Shown here: piece after piece, positions 1 to 6,614 of the stretch
How the letters are laid out: each line of letters starts with the position of its first letter
Numbering within the stretch: the first letter of the stretch is position 1
NCBI GenBank assembly: GCA_913061385.1
Contig: CAJXTM010000211.1
Span: 1 to 6,684 of the forward strand
Direction: 5' to 3'
Length of the DNA: 6,684 nt
From: an uncultured Rhodopirellula sp.
Lineage (GTDB): Bacteria > Planctomycetota > Planctomycetia > Pirellulales > Pirellulaceae
Position numbers and translations under genes: made by a program
Notes under the pieces: model-generated
The model's database searches: none
What the model saw: only the letters and a program-made list of their open reading frames with translations
What the model was told of the DNA's origin: nothing

Positions 1-48
1 CGAGATCAGCCTCGGTCTCGTGGGCTCGGAGATGTGTATAAGAGACAG
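1..48 (+). other. Illumina Nextera adapter and index contamination
   Basis: This stretch is synthetic library DNA left on the contig end. Bases 1-6 (CGAGAT) match the 3' end of the Illumina P7 primer. Bases 7-14 (CAGCCTCG) match the i7 index of Nextera primer N710. Bases 15-48 are the 34-base Nextera Read 2 transposase adapter, whose last 19 bases (30-48) are the Tn5 mosaic end. The order P7, index, adapter, insert is exactly that of a tagmented library molecule. Translation of the adapter gives the artefactual residues GSEMCIRDS, so a GTG or ATG start called at 20 or 32 is false. It is not a resident transposon: only the mosaic end and primer parts are present. Confidence 0.98.
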
Positions 49-49
49 T

Positions 50-3028
50 GTCAGTGCCGCTCCCAGCATTTTCTTTGCTGCTGATCGCGATCATGATGGT
101 AGAGCTGAAATTATCGAAGACCTGTACCGGGGCTTTGGTGAAGGCAATCAGCAACACCGCGTTAATGGATTTGAACGTGGACTCGACAACTGGATCTATC
201 TCGCCAACGGTGACAGCGGTGGCAATGTTGAATCTCTGAAAACTGGCAAACGCGTCAACCTGGGTGGTCAGGATCTGCGAATCCTTCCCGACCTCGGCGA
301 AATTGATTTACAAACCGGACGCACACAGTTTGGACGACACCGCGATGATCATGGAAATTGGTTTGGCTGCAGTAACCCGCTGCCAGTCCGGCACTTCGTG
401 CTTTCAGACCACTACATGCGCCGCAATCCATTCGTCGCAACACCCGCACCGCGACGTGACATCGCCCGCGTTGACAACACCCAACTTTTTCCAATTTCAC
501 GTGTACTCAGCCATTGGTCAGGATACCGCCCACCGGCTGCCGGAACGGGTCACAAGTTCACCTCTGCCTGCAGTACCGTGGTCTACCGCGACAACCTGCT
601 GGGTGCCGATTATCTTGGTGACACGTTCACATGTGCCCCCGTCCACAATCTCGTTCACCGGCGAAAACTGACCGTTGACGGCGTTTCGTTTCAGAGCACA
701 CGCCCCAAGGAACTCTCGGATCGCGAATTCCTTGCGTCAACCGACAGCTGGTTCCGACCAGCCACCGTCACAACAGGCCCCGATGGGGCATTGTGGATCG
801 TCGACATGTATCGCCTTGTCATCGAGCATCCTGAATGGATAGACGATCAACGAGAGAAAGAACTCTTCCTGCGTGCTGGGCACGATCGTGGAAGAATCTA
901 TCGAGTGTTCCCAACTGACACCCCACCACGTCCCATCGCCAAGCTCAACACACTTGACTCATCCAGCGTCGCTGACCTGCTGATTTCCAGTAATGGGCGA
1001 GTTCGTGACCTGGCTCAGCAAGAACTTGTGACAAGAAGAGACTTTGCAGTCACTGACAAGCTCAGGCATTTGACAGTACACTCGAAATCGGAAATGGGAA
1101 GACTGCATGCTCTGTGCACGCTGGCTGGCATCACTCTGCCGACACCGGAATTGTTAACAGCCGCACTCAGCGATAGCTCAGCCACGGTTCGCCGCCATGC
1201 AACCCGACTTAGCGAAACCCACATCTCATCCACAGAATCTCCTGCAACCGAACTGTTACAGAAGCTTGAACAAAGCACCAACGACGACGACCCGATGGTG
1301 CTCATGCAACTCGCATACTCCCTCGGAGCCGCGACGGGGGACCACGGTGTCGCAGCGCTCGCAGCAGTAGCAATGCATGCGAGAGACGCCCCATACCTGC
1401 AGGCTGCAATTGCAAGTTCGCTGAACCGAGACAACTTGACTGGTTTCTACGCCGCGATCTCAAAACACCCTGTTATCGCCCAGTCGTTCCGACCAACCAT
1501 CCTCGAGATGGCATCACGTATGAACAACGTGCAATTCCTGACCCAAGTAGTGAGTGAGCTTTTGAAACAGCTGGAATCCGCCCCTGAATCCATCGCCAGC
1601 ATGCGTTCACTCGCATCGACACTCACCCTTATTGACAACCAAAACAATGAAATGCCGCAGCAGACACTGACGCAAATTAACCAAACATTGGCACAGGCAT
1701 TGACCACTGCCACCGACAATGAAACTGAAATCAGCGTACGGATCGCGGCAATTGAACTATCGGGACACAACGCCAACCACGCTGAATCACTACTCGAACT
1801 GTTATCGATCACAGAACCGATCGAAATACAGACTGCAGCCACAAAAGTTCTCACCCCCTCACACCCGCAGAAGATTTTCAAGCGTTTCACAGCCATGAGC
1901 CCAACCGTACGAAATGCGGCAGTTGAAAGTTTGACATCCCGAAAATCAACAACCAAAGATCTGCTCTCAGCAATAAGAACAAAGACAATCCCCATCAGCT
2001 CGATTGGCTTGGTGCATCAACAAAAACTTATCAGCCATATTGACACCGAACTTCAAGCAGAGGCAAAGAAACTGTTTGGCACTACACAAACATCAGAAGA
2101 ACGCTCACAACTCATCAGCAAATATGAATCCTTGATACCCCATCACGGCGACATGGTAACTGGGAAGAAACTTTTCACGCAGCACTGTGGCACCTGCCAC
2201 CATTTTAAGGGCATTGGACAAAAAGTCGGGCCAGACCTGACAACCCTGAAGAATCGATCGACCAAGGCTTTATTAACAGCCATCATTGACCCCGGGGCAG
2301 CGGTTGAAGACAAGTATGTCAGCTACAGCGTGCTCACATTCGATGGAGTAGTGCACGCCGGAATCATTGCTGGAGAGACAAGCACTGCCATCGAAATGCG
2401 GTTAGCTGACGGAAAAACGAAAACTGTTCTTCGCAGTGATATCGAACGACTCCACACAACGGGAAAGTCTCTAATGCCCGAAGGCATGGAGAAAAACATC
2501 ACATCTGAACAGATGAGCCATCTGATTGCGTTTATCAATAGCGGAGAAGATGAATCCGACTCTCACGCCTTTCCCCCGCAAGCAGGCAATGCACCCACTA
2601 CCATCAAAGCGGAAGCAGATGGATCACTGCTTTTGTCAGCAGCAAAATGTCAGATGCATGGTGACCAATTTCGCTTCGAACAAACTTATGGGAACATCGG
2701 GTTCTGGAATCAAGCCGATGATTTTGCAAAGTGGGTAATTGAAGTTCCAGCAAATGGCGAGTACGAAGTTCTTGTTGATTACGCCTGCCCCGAAGTTGCC
2801 GGCAAGAACACTTGTCGCCTAAACTGCTCGAACCAAATTTTGCGAGCAACCGTTGTGAGCACAGGTAATTGGGACCAGTATCGCGAACTTAAAATTGGAA
2901 CCATTGAACTGAACGAAGGAACGAACATAGTTCGATTTGGAGCAGATCAGAACATCACAGGTTGGCTGATGGACCTGCGGGGATTGACCCTCCGTCCAAC
3001 TAAGCCAGATAGCGGAACCCGCAACTGA
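50..3028 (+). CDS. PVC-type heme-binding CxxCH protein, 5'-truncated (dehydrogenase-like propeller, HEAT-like repeats, cytochrome c, CBM-like domain)
   Basis: Partial gene of about 992 codons; its start lies beyond the contig edge and the frame enters at base 50. Residue numbers count from the false GTG at 20. Residues 11-300 are the later part of the Pirellula/Verrucomicrobium 'membrane-bound dehydrogenase' beta-propeller (TIGR02604 type): a Ca-loop-like DRDHDG, NQQHRVNG at 43-50, NGDSGG, and DGALWIVDMYR at 255-265. Residues about 300-700 are helical, HEAT-like. The heme domain (TIGR02603 type) has C723-G-T-C726-H727, then GPDLT, and a MPEGM motif whose M819 or M823 is the probable distal heme ligand. 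Residues 862-994 look like a jelly-roll carbohydrate-binding domain with four cysteines. The family is thought to be exported and c-type heme implies an extracytoplasmic site; the signal peptide must be in the missing part. The substrate is unknown. No frameshift is seen. Family assignment is firm; the role is inferred. Confidence 0.95.
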   Translation, partial: VSAAPSIFFAADRDHDGRAEIIEDLYRGFGEGNQQHRVNGFERGLDNWIYLANGDSGGNVESLKTGKRVNLGGQDLRILPDLGEIDLQTGRTQFGRHRDDHGNWFGCSNPLPVRHFVLSDHYMRRNPFVATPAPRRDIARVDNTQLFPISRVLSHWSGYRPPAAGTGHKFTSACSTVVYRDNLLGADYLGDTFTCAPVHNLVHRRKLTVDGVSFQSTRPKELSDREFLASTDSWFRPATVTTGPDGALWIVDMYRLVIEHPEWIDDQREKELFLRAGHDRGRIYRVFPTDTPPRPIAKLNTLDSSSVADLLISSNGRVRDLAQQELVTRRDFAVTDKLRHLTVHSKSEMGRLHALCTLAGITLPTPELLTAALSDSSATVRRHATRLSETHISSTESPATELLQKLEQSTNDDDPMVLMQLAYSLGAATGDHGVAALAAVAMHARDAPYLQAAIASSLNRDNLTGFYAAISKHPVIAQSFRPTILEMASRMNNVQFLTQVVSELLKQLESAPESIASMRSLASTLTLIDNQNNEMPQQTLTQINQTLAQALTTATDNETEISVRIAAIELSGHNANHAESLLELLSITEPIEIQTAATKVLTPSHPQKIFKRFTAMSPTVRNAAVESLTSRKSTTKDLLSAIRTKTIPISSIGLVHQQKLISHIDTELQAEAKKLFGTTQTSEERSQLISKYESLIPHHGDMVTGKKLFTQHCGTCHHFKGIGQKVGPDLTTLKNRSTKALLTAIIDPGAAVEDKYVSYSVLTFDGVVHAGIIAGETSTAIEMRLADGKTKTVLRSDIERLHTTGKSLMPEGMEKNITSEQMSHLIAFINSGEDESDSHAFPPQAGNAPTTIKAEADGSLLLSAAKCQMHGDQFRFEQTYGNIGFWNQADDFAKWVIEVPANGEYEVLVDYACPEVAGKNTCRLNCSNQILRATVVSTGNWDQYRELKIGTIELNEGTNIVRFGADQNITGWLMDLRGLTLRPTKPDSGTRN

Positions 3029-3137
3029 GTCAGCAGTGCATTAACCGCAGGAAAGCATCAGAAGCACCTTCTCGCGCACTCTTGCCATCGACCAGATTTG
3101 ACCAACTCATTCGGCCATGGAAAACGCCTCGCTGTGA

Positions 3138-3158
3138 TTGACAAACTTGGTTTAGAAT
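3138..3158 (+). promoter_or_regulatory. possible promoter for the CotH-like gene, short spacer
   Basis: A perfect TTGACA (3138-3143) is followed by TAGAAT (3153-3158), which matches five of six bases of the -10 consensus. It lies 39 bases before the chosen ATG, a sensible leader length. The spacer is only 9 bases, against about 17 for a housekeeping sigma-70 promoter, so the two boxes cannot both serve in the usual way. Either TAGAAT acts with a poor -35, or the pair is recognised by another sigma factor, or it is chance. It is the best promoter-like signal in the 169-base gap and would give the downstream gene its own transcript. Confidence 0.3.
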
Positions 3159-3197
3159 ACTCTGGTGTGATGACTACCTTGTTTCGTGAGAATCAAA

Positions 3198-4745
3198 ATG
3201 CCAGTAAAAACTTCAATCGCAACCACAGCACTTCTGATGTGCGTAGCATGCGCGAACCTCGTTGCTCAAATTCCTGACACTTCTGAAAATCATTCGCGCA
3301 CCGAAGCTCTTCCTGCGATTAAAAACCCACAGCCAGCAAGGGACGACCTGTCGCAGGACAACTTTTACAATGCCAATCAAGTACAAAACATTCACCTGAC
3401 GATCACTCGCTCTGATCAACAAAAGATGCAGGCAGCTTTGCCAGAGTGCATTTATGTCCCCGCGACACTCAGCTGGAATAATCAGACGCTGCGTCAAGTC
3501 GGAGTGCGATTCAAGGGCAACAGCTCTGCCAATCCCAATCAGACTCATAAACGCAGTTACCTGATCAAATTCAGCAAGTACAAGGAGAAGCAACGCTTCC
3601 TTGGGATGGAGCGTATTTCCCTCGATAATGGCGTGCAGTTCGGCAGTCTCTTCAGTGAGCCGATCATTACCAACATTCTTCGTCAACTGGGACACCACAC
3701 CCATCGCTGCAACTACGCCACGTTACATGTAAACGACCGATTTGCTGGCGTTTACGTGAATACTGAACGCATTGACGAATCATTTCTCGAACGGCATTTC
3801 CCGGGAAACGCTGGAGGGCTTTGGAAGAATGACACCGGCGGCCCGGGCGGCGACCTGCGGCACATCAGTGATGACCCAACAGACTATCGCAAGGCATTCG
3901 AACCCAAAAACAACGAAGCCAAGACCGATCAGGAACTCGGGCATCTCCTCAAGCTGATCAAGGAAATCAATCGCGTTCCTGACGAGAGCTTCAAACAAGT
4001 GCTATCGCAGAACTTTGATGTCGATGACCTTCTACAGACAACTGCAGTGATGCTGCTATCCGGAGCCTTCGATCAACTTACTGGATGGGGGCCGCACAAT
4101 TACTACCTCTACCGCAACTCAACGTCAGAGACCTGGCACTACTTGCCGTGGGACCTGGATGTTGGATTCTGCGAAATCGCGTTCGGAAAAGTCTATGTCC
4201 TCGAAGATTGGAATGCTGCATGGCCTGTCCCACTCGGCACCAACAATCCGCTCCTCGAACGTATCATTCGCAACCCGAATCTACTGGCAAAATATCGATC
4301 TATCGCGTTGGACATTCTCGAATCACATTTCAATCCCCAACAATTGTGCAACACCATTGATGCAAATTTCGCACTCATACGGAACGACTTAAAACACGAT
4401 CCTTTTCCGAAACGACGTGTCACCGTTCCTACTGATCAAAGCTACGAAGACATTGTCGAATCGATGAAGCAATTCATTCGGAAGCGATACGATACCGCCA
4501 AACGCCAGTTAGCGGATCCGGGAGAACGTCCCAAACCTAAACAAAACCCGGGCAAGCAAGCCCCGCCAAACGCCCTCATGGAGCGGTTACAAAAATCCGC
4601 ACGCAAGGCGGAAGCAATCCAACGCAATCTTCATGAAATCCAGAAAACAATGCAACAAATCCAGCAGTCACTGCAACAAAACAAGTACGAGGAAACAGAG
4701 AAACTACTCGACGTGATGGAGCGTCTGACGGAGCACAGCCCGTGA
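3198..4745 (+). CDS. secreted CotH kinase-family protein with C-terminal coiled coil
   Basis: Complete 515-residue protein. CotH proteins are atypical kinases, first known from Bacillus spore coats, that phosphorylate secreted or surface proteins. Residues 1-23 form a signal peptide (K4, hydrophobic 7-19, cleavage likely after ACA at 17-19 or LVA at 21-23). The CotH domain runs from about 50 to 420: FKGNSSA at 105-111, then KRSYLIKF (candidate ATP-contacting basic residues), and the signature HNYYLY at 300-305 followed by W318-D319-L320-D321 (expected metal/catalytic acids). A Pro/Lys-rich linker (about 438-455) leads to a charged, Gln-rich helix (about 460-510) predicted as a coiled coil, which could mediate oligomerisation or anchoring. 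An in-frame GTG at 3186 would add four residues. ATG 3198 is preferred because GTGAG lies 7 bases upstream and the signal peptide fits better. The substrate is unknown; activity is inferred from motifs only. Confidence 0.93.
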   Translation: MPVKTSIATTALLMCVACANLVAQIPDTSENHSRTEALPAIKNPQPARDDLSQDNFYNANQVQNIHLTITRSDQQKMQAALPECIYVPATLSWNNQTLRQVGVRFKGNSSANPNQTHKRSYLIKFSKYKEKQRFLGMERISLDNGVQFGSLFSEPIITNILRQLGHHTHRCNYATLHVNDRFAGVYVNTERIDESFLERHFPGNAGGLWKNDTGGPGGDLRHISDDPTDYRKAFEPKNNEAKTDQELGHLLKLIKEINRVPDESFKQVLSQNFDVDDLLQTTAVMLLSGAFDQLTGWGPHNYYLYRNSTSETWHYLPWDLDVGFCEIAFGKVYVLEDWNAAWPVPLGTNNPLLERIIRNPNLLAKYRSIALDILESHFNPQQLCNTIDANFALIRNDLKHDPFPKRRVTVPTDQSYEDIVESMKQFIRKRYDTAKRQLADPGERPKPKQNPGKQAPPNALMERLQKSARKAEAIQRNLHEIQKTMQQIQQSLQQNKYEETEKLLDVMERLTEHSP

Positions 4746-4928
4746 AGGGATTACGGATTTGATCCTACCACAATTGATGAAAAGCCCGCTTCCAGGCAAA
4801 ATGCACGATCGCAGTCGGCTGCAGTGTAAAAAGCAATCCTGGCAAACTGGCACCAAAGCAATGACTGTATTTTTGGAATGCTATGGAGGCGGGGACAACG
4901 GTTTTTCCGAATTTTGGAATTTTCAATC

Positions 4929-4948
4929 AGCGTTTCTGGGCGCTTTTT
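4929..4948 (+). terminator. weak terminator-like hairpin after the CotH-like gene
   Basis: AGCG (4929-4932) can pair with CGCT (4941-4944) across an 8-base loop, and the run TTTTT (4944-4948) follows at once. The stem is only four pairs, far weaker than a typical intrinsic terminator, and it lies about 180 bases after the stop codon. It is listed because it is the only stem plus T-run in the gap; transcription may instead end by Rho or elsewhere. Confidence 0.2.
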
Positions 4949-5086
4949 ATCGTTACCGATGAGGGAACGATATCAGAACACGCCAACCACAACGCATTTC
5001 TGACGAAATGCTGTTCAAGCTGATTGCCGCAGCCTCTTGCATCCATTCAAATACTGGCCCGCCAACCTACTGGTGTATCCCCACCT

Positions 5087-5092
5087 TATAAG
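5087..5092 (+). promoter_or_regulatory. possible -10 box before the methyltransferase
   Basis: TATAAG matches five of six bases of the -10 consensus and sits 30 bases before ATG 5123, leaving room for a leader of about 25 bases. No good -35 hexamer is present 16-18 bases upstream. If real, transcription would start downstream of the TTG at 5024, which supports translation from ATG 5123. Confidence 0.2.
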
Positions 5093-5122
5093 CCTGACAC
5101 AGGAACGCCCACTCAATCACAG

Positions 5123-5881
5123 ATGGTTAGTCCAAGACTCTACAAGAGCAGTCAGGCTTACGATTTCTTCTTAAGATCCATGGGCTTCGAAAACGGAATC
5201 AACCGTTTCCTGCAGGACCTTGAAGTCGAACTGCCGGCTGGCATTCGAATTCTCGATGCTGGATGCGGGACCGGATTGCTTGGGCTGCACTTCTTGAATC
5301 GGATCCCCAGTTCAACACTTTTATCAACTGACCTACAGCCCAATTTCTTGCGTGCAACGCTTGCAAAGGCCGCAAAACGGCAATTGCCTGCCGACAGGCT
5401 TGCAGTAGCCACGGCGGATATCTCGACCCCCCAAGACATCCATTTGATGACCAAGGCGGCAACGACAGAACACATGAATTCAAGCGATTTGGCTTCTGCT
5501 GATCCTCAACAATCCTCTGCTGCGACGCATGATGACGAATTCGAACCGACCAGCACACTGAACGACGGCATTTTCGGACTCATCTGCGTCGGAGCAGTCG
5601 TTGGCTACGCCAACGACACAGAGGCCAGTCTTCGACAATTGTCCCGACTTCTTGCACCCGGTGGAGTTTTGCTAAATCTGGAAATGAGCCAAAGCCTGAC
5701 AGGACGATTCGTGTCTCACCGCTATCACTATCGCAACCTGTCGCATGCAAGGATCTGTCAGATACTTGAGGATTCTGACTGCCACGTCACCACTCAGTGC
5801 CTGCGTTTGCGCCACCTGCCAGCAAAGCTGACACGCACTGCGATCATTGCCAAGCGTAACATCGCGTCGGATCAAGAATAA
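5123..5881 (+). CDS. class I SAM-dependent methyltransferase
   Basis: A 252-residue soluble protein with the Rossmann-like methyltransferase fold; it should transfer a methyl group from S-adenosylmethionine to an unknown acceptor in the cytoplasm. Motif I is D45-A-G-C-G-T-G-L (SAM glycine loop). An acidic residue in STD70LQ ends beta 2 and should hold the ribose hydroxyls. GIFGLICVGAV (149-159) fits motif II/beta 4, and LAPGGVLLNLE (177-187) is the usual post-core strand. Residues 110-147 form an Asp/Ser/Thr/Gln-rich, low-complexity insertion before beta 4. The frame is open to a TTG at 5024 (285 residues), but those 33 extra residues are Pro/Gln/Thr-rich, lack a ribosome site and show no fold, so ATG 5123 is preferred, though no good Shine-Dalgarno precedes it either. 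The fold resembles the UbiE/Methyltransf_11 and _25 groups; the substrate cannot be told from the sequence. Confidence 0.87.
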   Translation: MVSPRLYKSSQAYDFFLRSMGFENGINRFLQDLEVELPAGIRILDAGCGTGLLGLHFLNRIPSSTLLSTDLQPNFLRATLAKAAKRQLPADRLAVATADISTPQDIHLMTKAATTEHMNSSDLASADPQQSSAATHDDEFEPTSTLNDGIFGLICVGAVVGYANDTEASLRQLSRLLAPGGVLLNLEMSQSLTGRFVSHRYHYRNLSHARICQILEDSDCHVTTQCLRLRHLPAKLTRTAIIAKRNIASDQE

Positions 5882-5917
5882 GACTGCAGCCAAACAAGAC
5901 CGCGTGCAGAACTTTCA

Positions 5918-5932
5918 CCTTGCAGTGCAAGG
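5918..5932. repeat. 15-bp perfect inverted repeat after the methyltransferase
   Basis: CCTTGCA and TGCAAGG are perfect reverse complements around a single central G, 36 bases past the methyltransferase stop. As RNA it would be a six-pair stem with loop AGU. No T-run follows on either strand, so it is not a standard intrinsic terminator. It could be a protein-binding site, a 3'-end stabilising hairpin, or chance. Confidence 0.6.
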
Positions 5933-6115
5933 AGCACAAGCAAGAAACTCATTCCTTCTACTACACTGTTTGCTTTAATCAGCAATGATCTGCTTTGATG
6001 CAGAACGCATCTGTCCAATCTGAGTTGTTTAGCATCCACTTTCTCAAGGGCTTCATTGTTGCCCCGGTTCACGTCCCCACCTGGCCCCACAGAGCTTCAA
6101 GGAACAGAATCCTGT

Positions 6116-6141
6116 AAAAGTATTTTCGAGAAAACTTTTTT
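6116..6141. terminator. A/T-rich nested inverted repeat with T-run, terminator-like
   Basis: AAAAG (6116-6120) pairs with CTTTT (6135-6139), and TTTTC (6123-6127) pairs with GAAAA (6130-6134), with TA bulged and GA in the turn. A T-run (6136-6141) overlaps the outer arm. Ten pairs are possible but the stem is A/T-rich and most of the T-run is used in pairing, so termination strength would be low. The position, over 230 bases after the methyltransferase stop, is also late. Confidence 0.2.
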
Positions 6142-6614
6142 CAACTGGGCGAACAACCACACTGAGAAGCGACTACGCCCTGCCAATTGTTTCACCGAAA
6201 TCATGTCATTATTAAACTGGCAGCAAACCTTCCGAGCAATTTTCTGCGGCAACTTCTGGCGAAAGAAACGCCTAGCCGACCTCTGACCCGGTTGCCAGAA
6301 TGCAGCCCTCGAATCAGACGTCGAAACGAAATCTCAAACCCCTGATGCTCAACACCTCATTGGTCAAGATGTTTGCCTACAAAATCGGAGATCGCAACCC
6401 AATGTCCGAAAGCATCTGATAATGCCCGTTCCCGGTTCCCTAAAAAAATGGCAAGCTCATCGAAACAAGCATCTTCCCGTCAGGCCACAATCCACGGCGG
6501 AAACGACTCAGTCTTCGATTAAAAAGAATCGTGAACGCGACGAAGTACGCATCACCCTCTACCCAGCCCAATCTCACCCACAGCGACTCAGAGAACCTGG
6601 GATGTGAAAACTAG

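Larger units (their letters stand above)
4746..5122. other. intergenic region without a convincing gene
   Basis: These 377 bases separate the CotH-like gene from the preferred methyltransferase start. A TTG-initiated frame at 4759-4962 gives 67 residues of no recognisable family and has no ribosome site. A GGAGG at 4885-4889 is not followed by a start codon at a usable distance. The 9-base word TTTTGGAAT occurs twice (4871-4879 and 4912-4920), and 4905-4919 forms a near-perfect inverted repeat whose arms pair through one G-T wobble. The methyltransferase frame is open back to a TTG at 5024, but that extension looks non-coding. No RNA gene is recognised. Confidence 0.6.
5882..6614. other. gene-free stretch of about 730 bases
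   Basis: No frame on either strand has a recognised domain, a plausible ribosome site and coding-like composition together. The longest candidates are a frame at 6056-6286 (76 codons), an ATG frame at 6422-6607 (61 codons, basic, very polar, no Shine-Dalgarno) and an antisense frame at 5872-6090. None looks like a family I know. I see no tRNA, rRNA or recognisable RNA gene. Structures present are the inverted repeat at 5918-5932 and the A/T-rich symmetrical element at 6116-6141. The region is large for a bacterial spacer and may hold regulatory DNA, a decayed gene or an unrecognised small RNA. Confidence 0.55.

Noticed and set aside
30..48. Tn5 mosaic end as a sign of a natural transposon
   Set aside because: It is joined to the P7 primer end, an index and the Read 2 adapter, the layout of a tagmentation library; no transposase or second end is present.
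20..49. GTG or ATG start for the first gene
   Set aside because: Both codons (20 and 32) lie in the Nextera adapter; the real start is upstream of the contig.
1447..1995. 182-codon antisense frame
   Set aside because: It lies wholly opposite the HEAT-like part of the heme protein, is Ser/Val/Cys-rich without a domain, and the plus strand is clearly the coding one.
3213..3704. 163-codon antisense frame
   Set aside because: It is the shadow of the CotH-like gene, whose signal peptide and motifs are on the plus strand.
4885..4889. GGAGG as a ribosome binding site
   Set aside because: No start codon follows within 5-12 bases.
4759..4962. 67-codon TTG frame between genes
   Set aside because: No ribosome site, no recognisable family and a weak start codon.
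6056..6286. 76-codon frame in the gene-free tail
   Set aside because: Composition is not coding-like, no motif is seen and no ribosome site precedes it.
6422..6607. 61-codon ATG frame before the tandem repeat
   Set aside because: It starts with ATG but lacks a Shine-Dalgarno and any domain; the length is within chance for this base composition.
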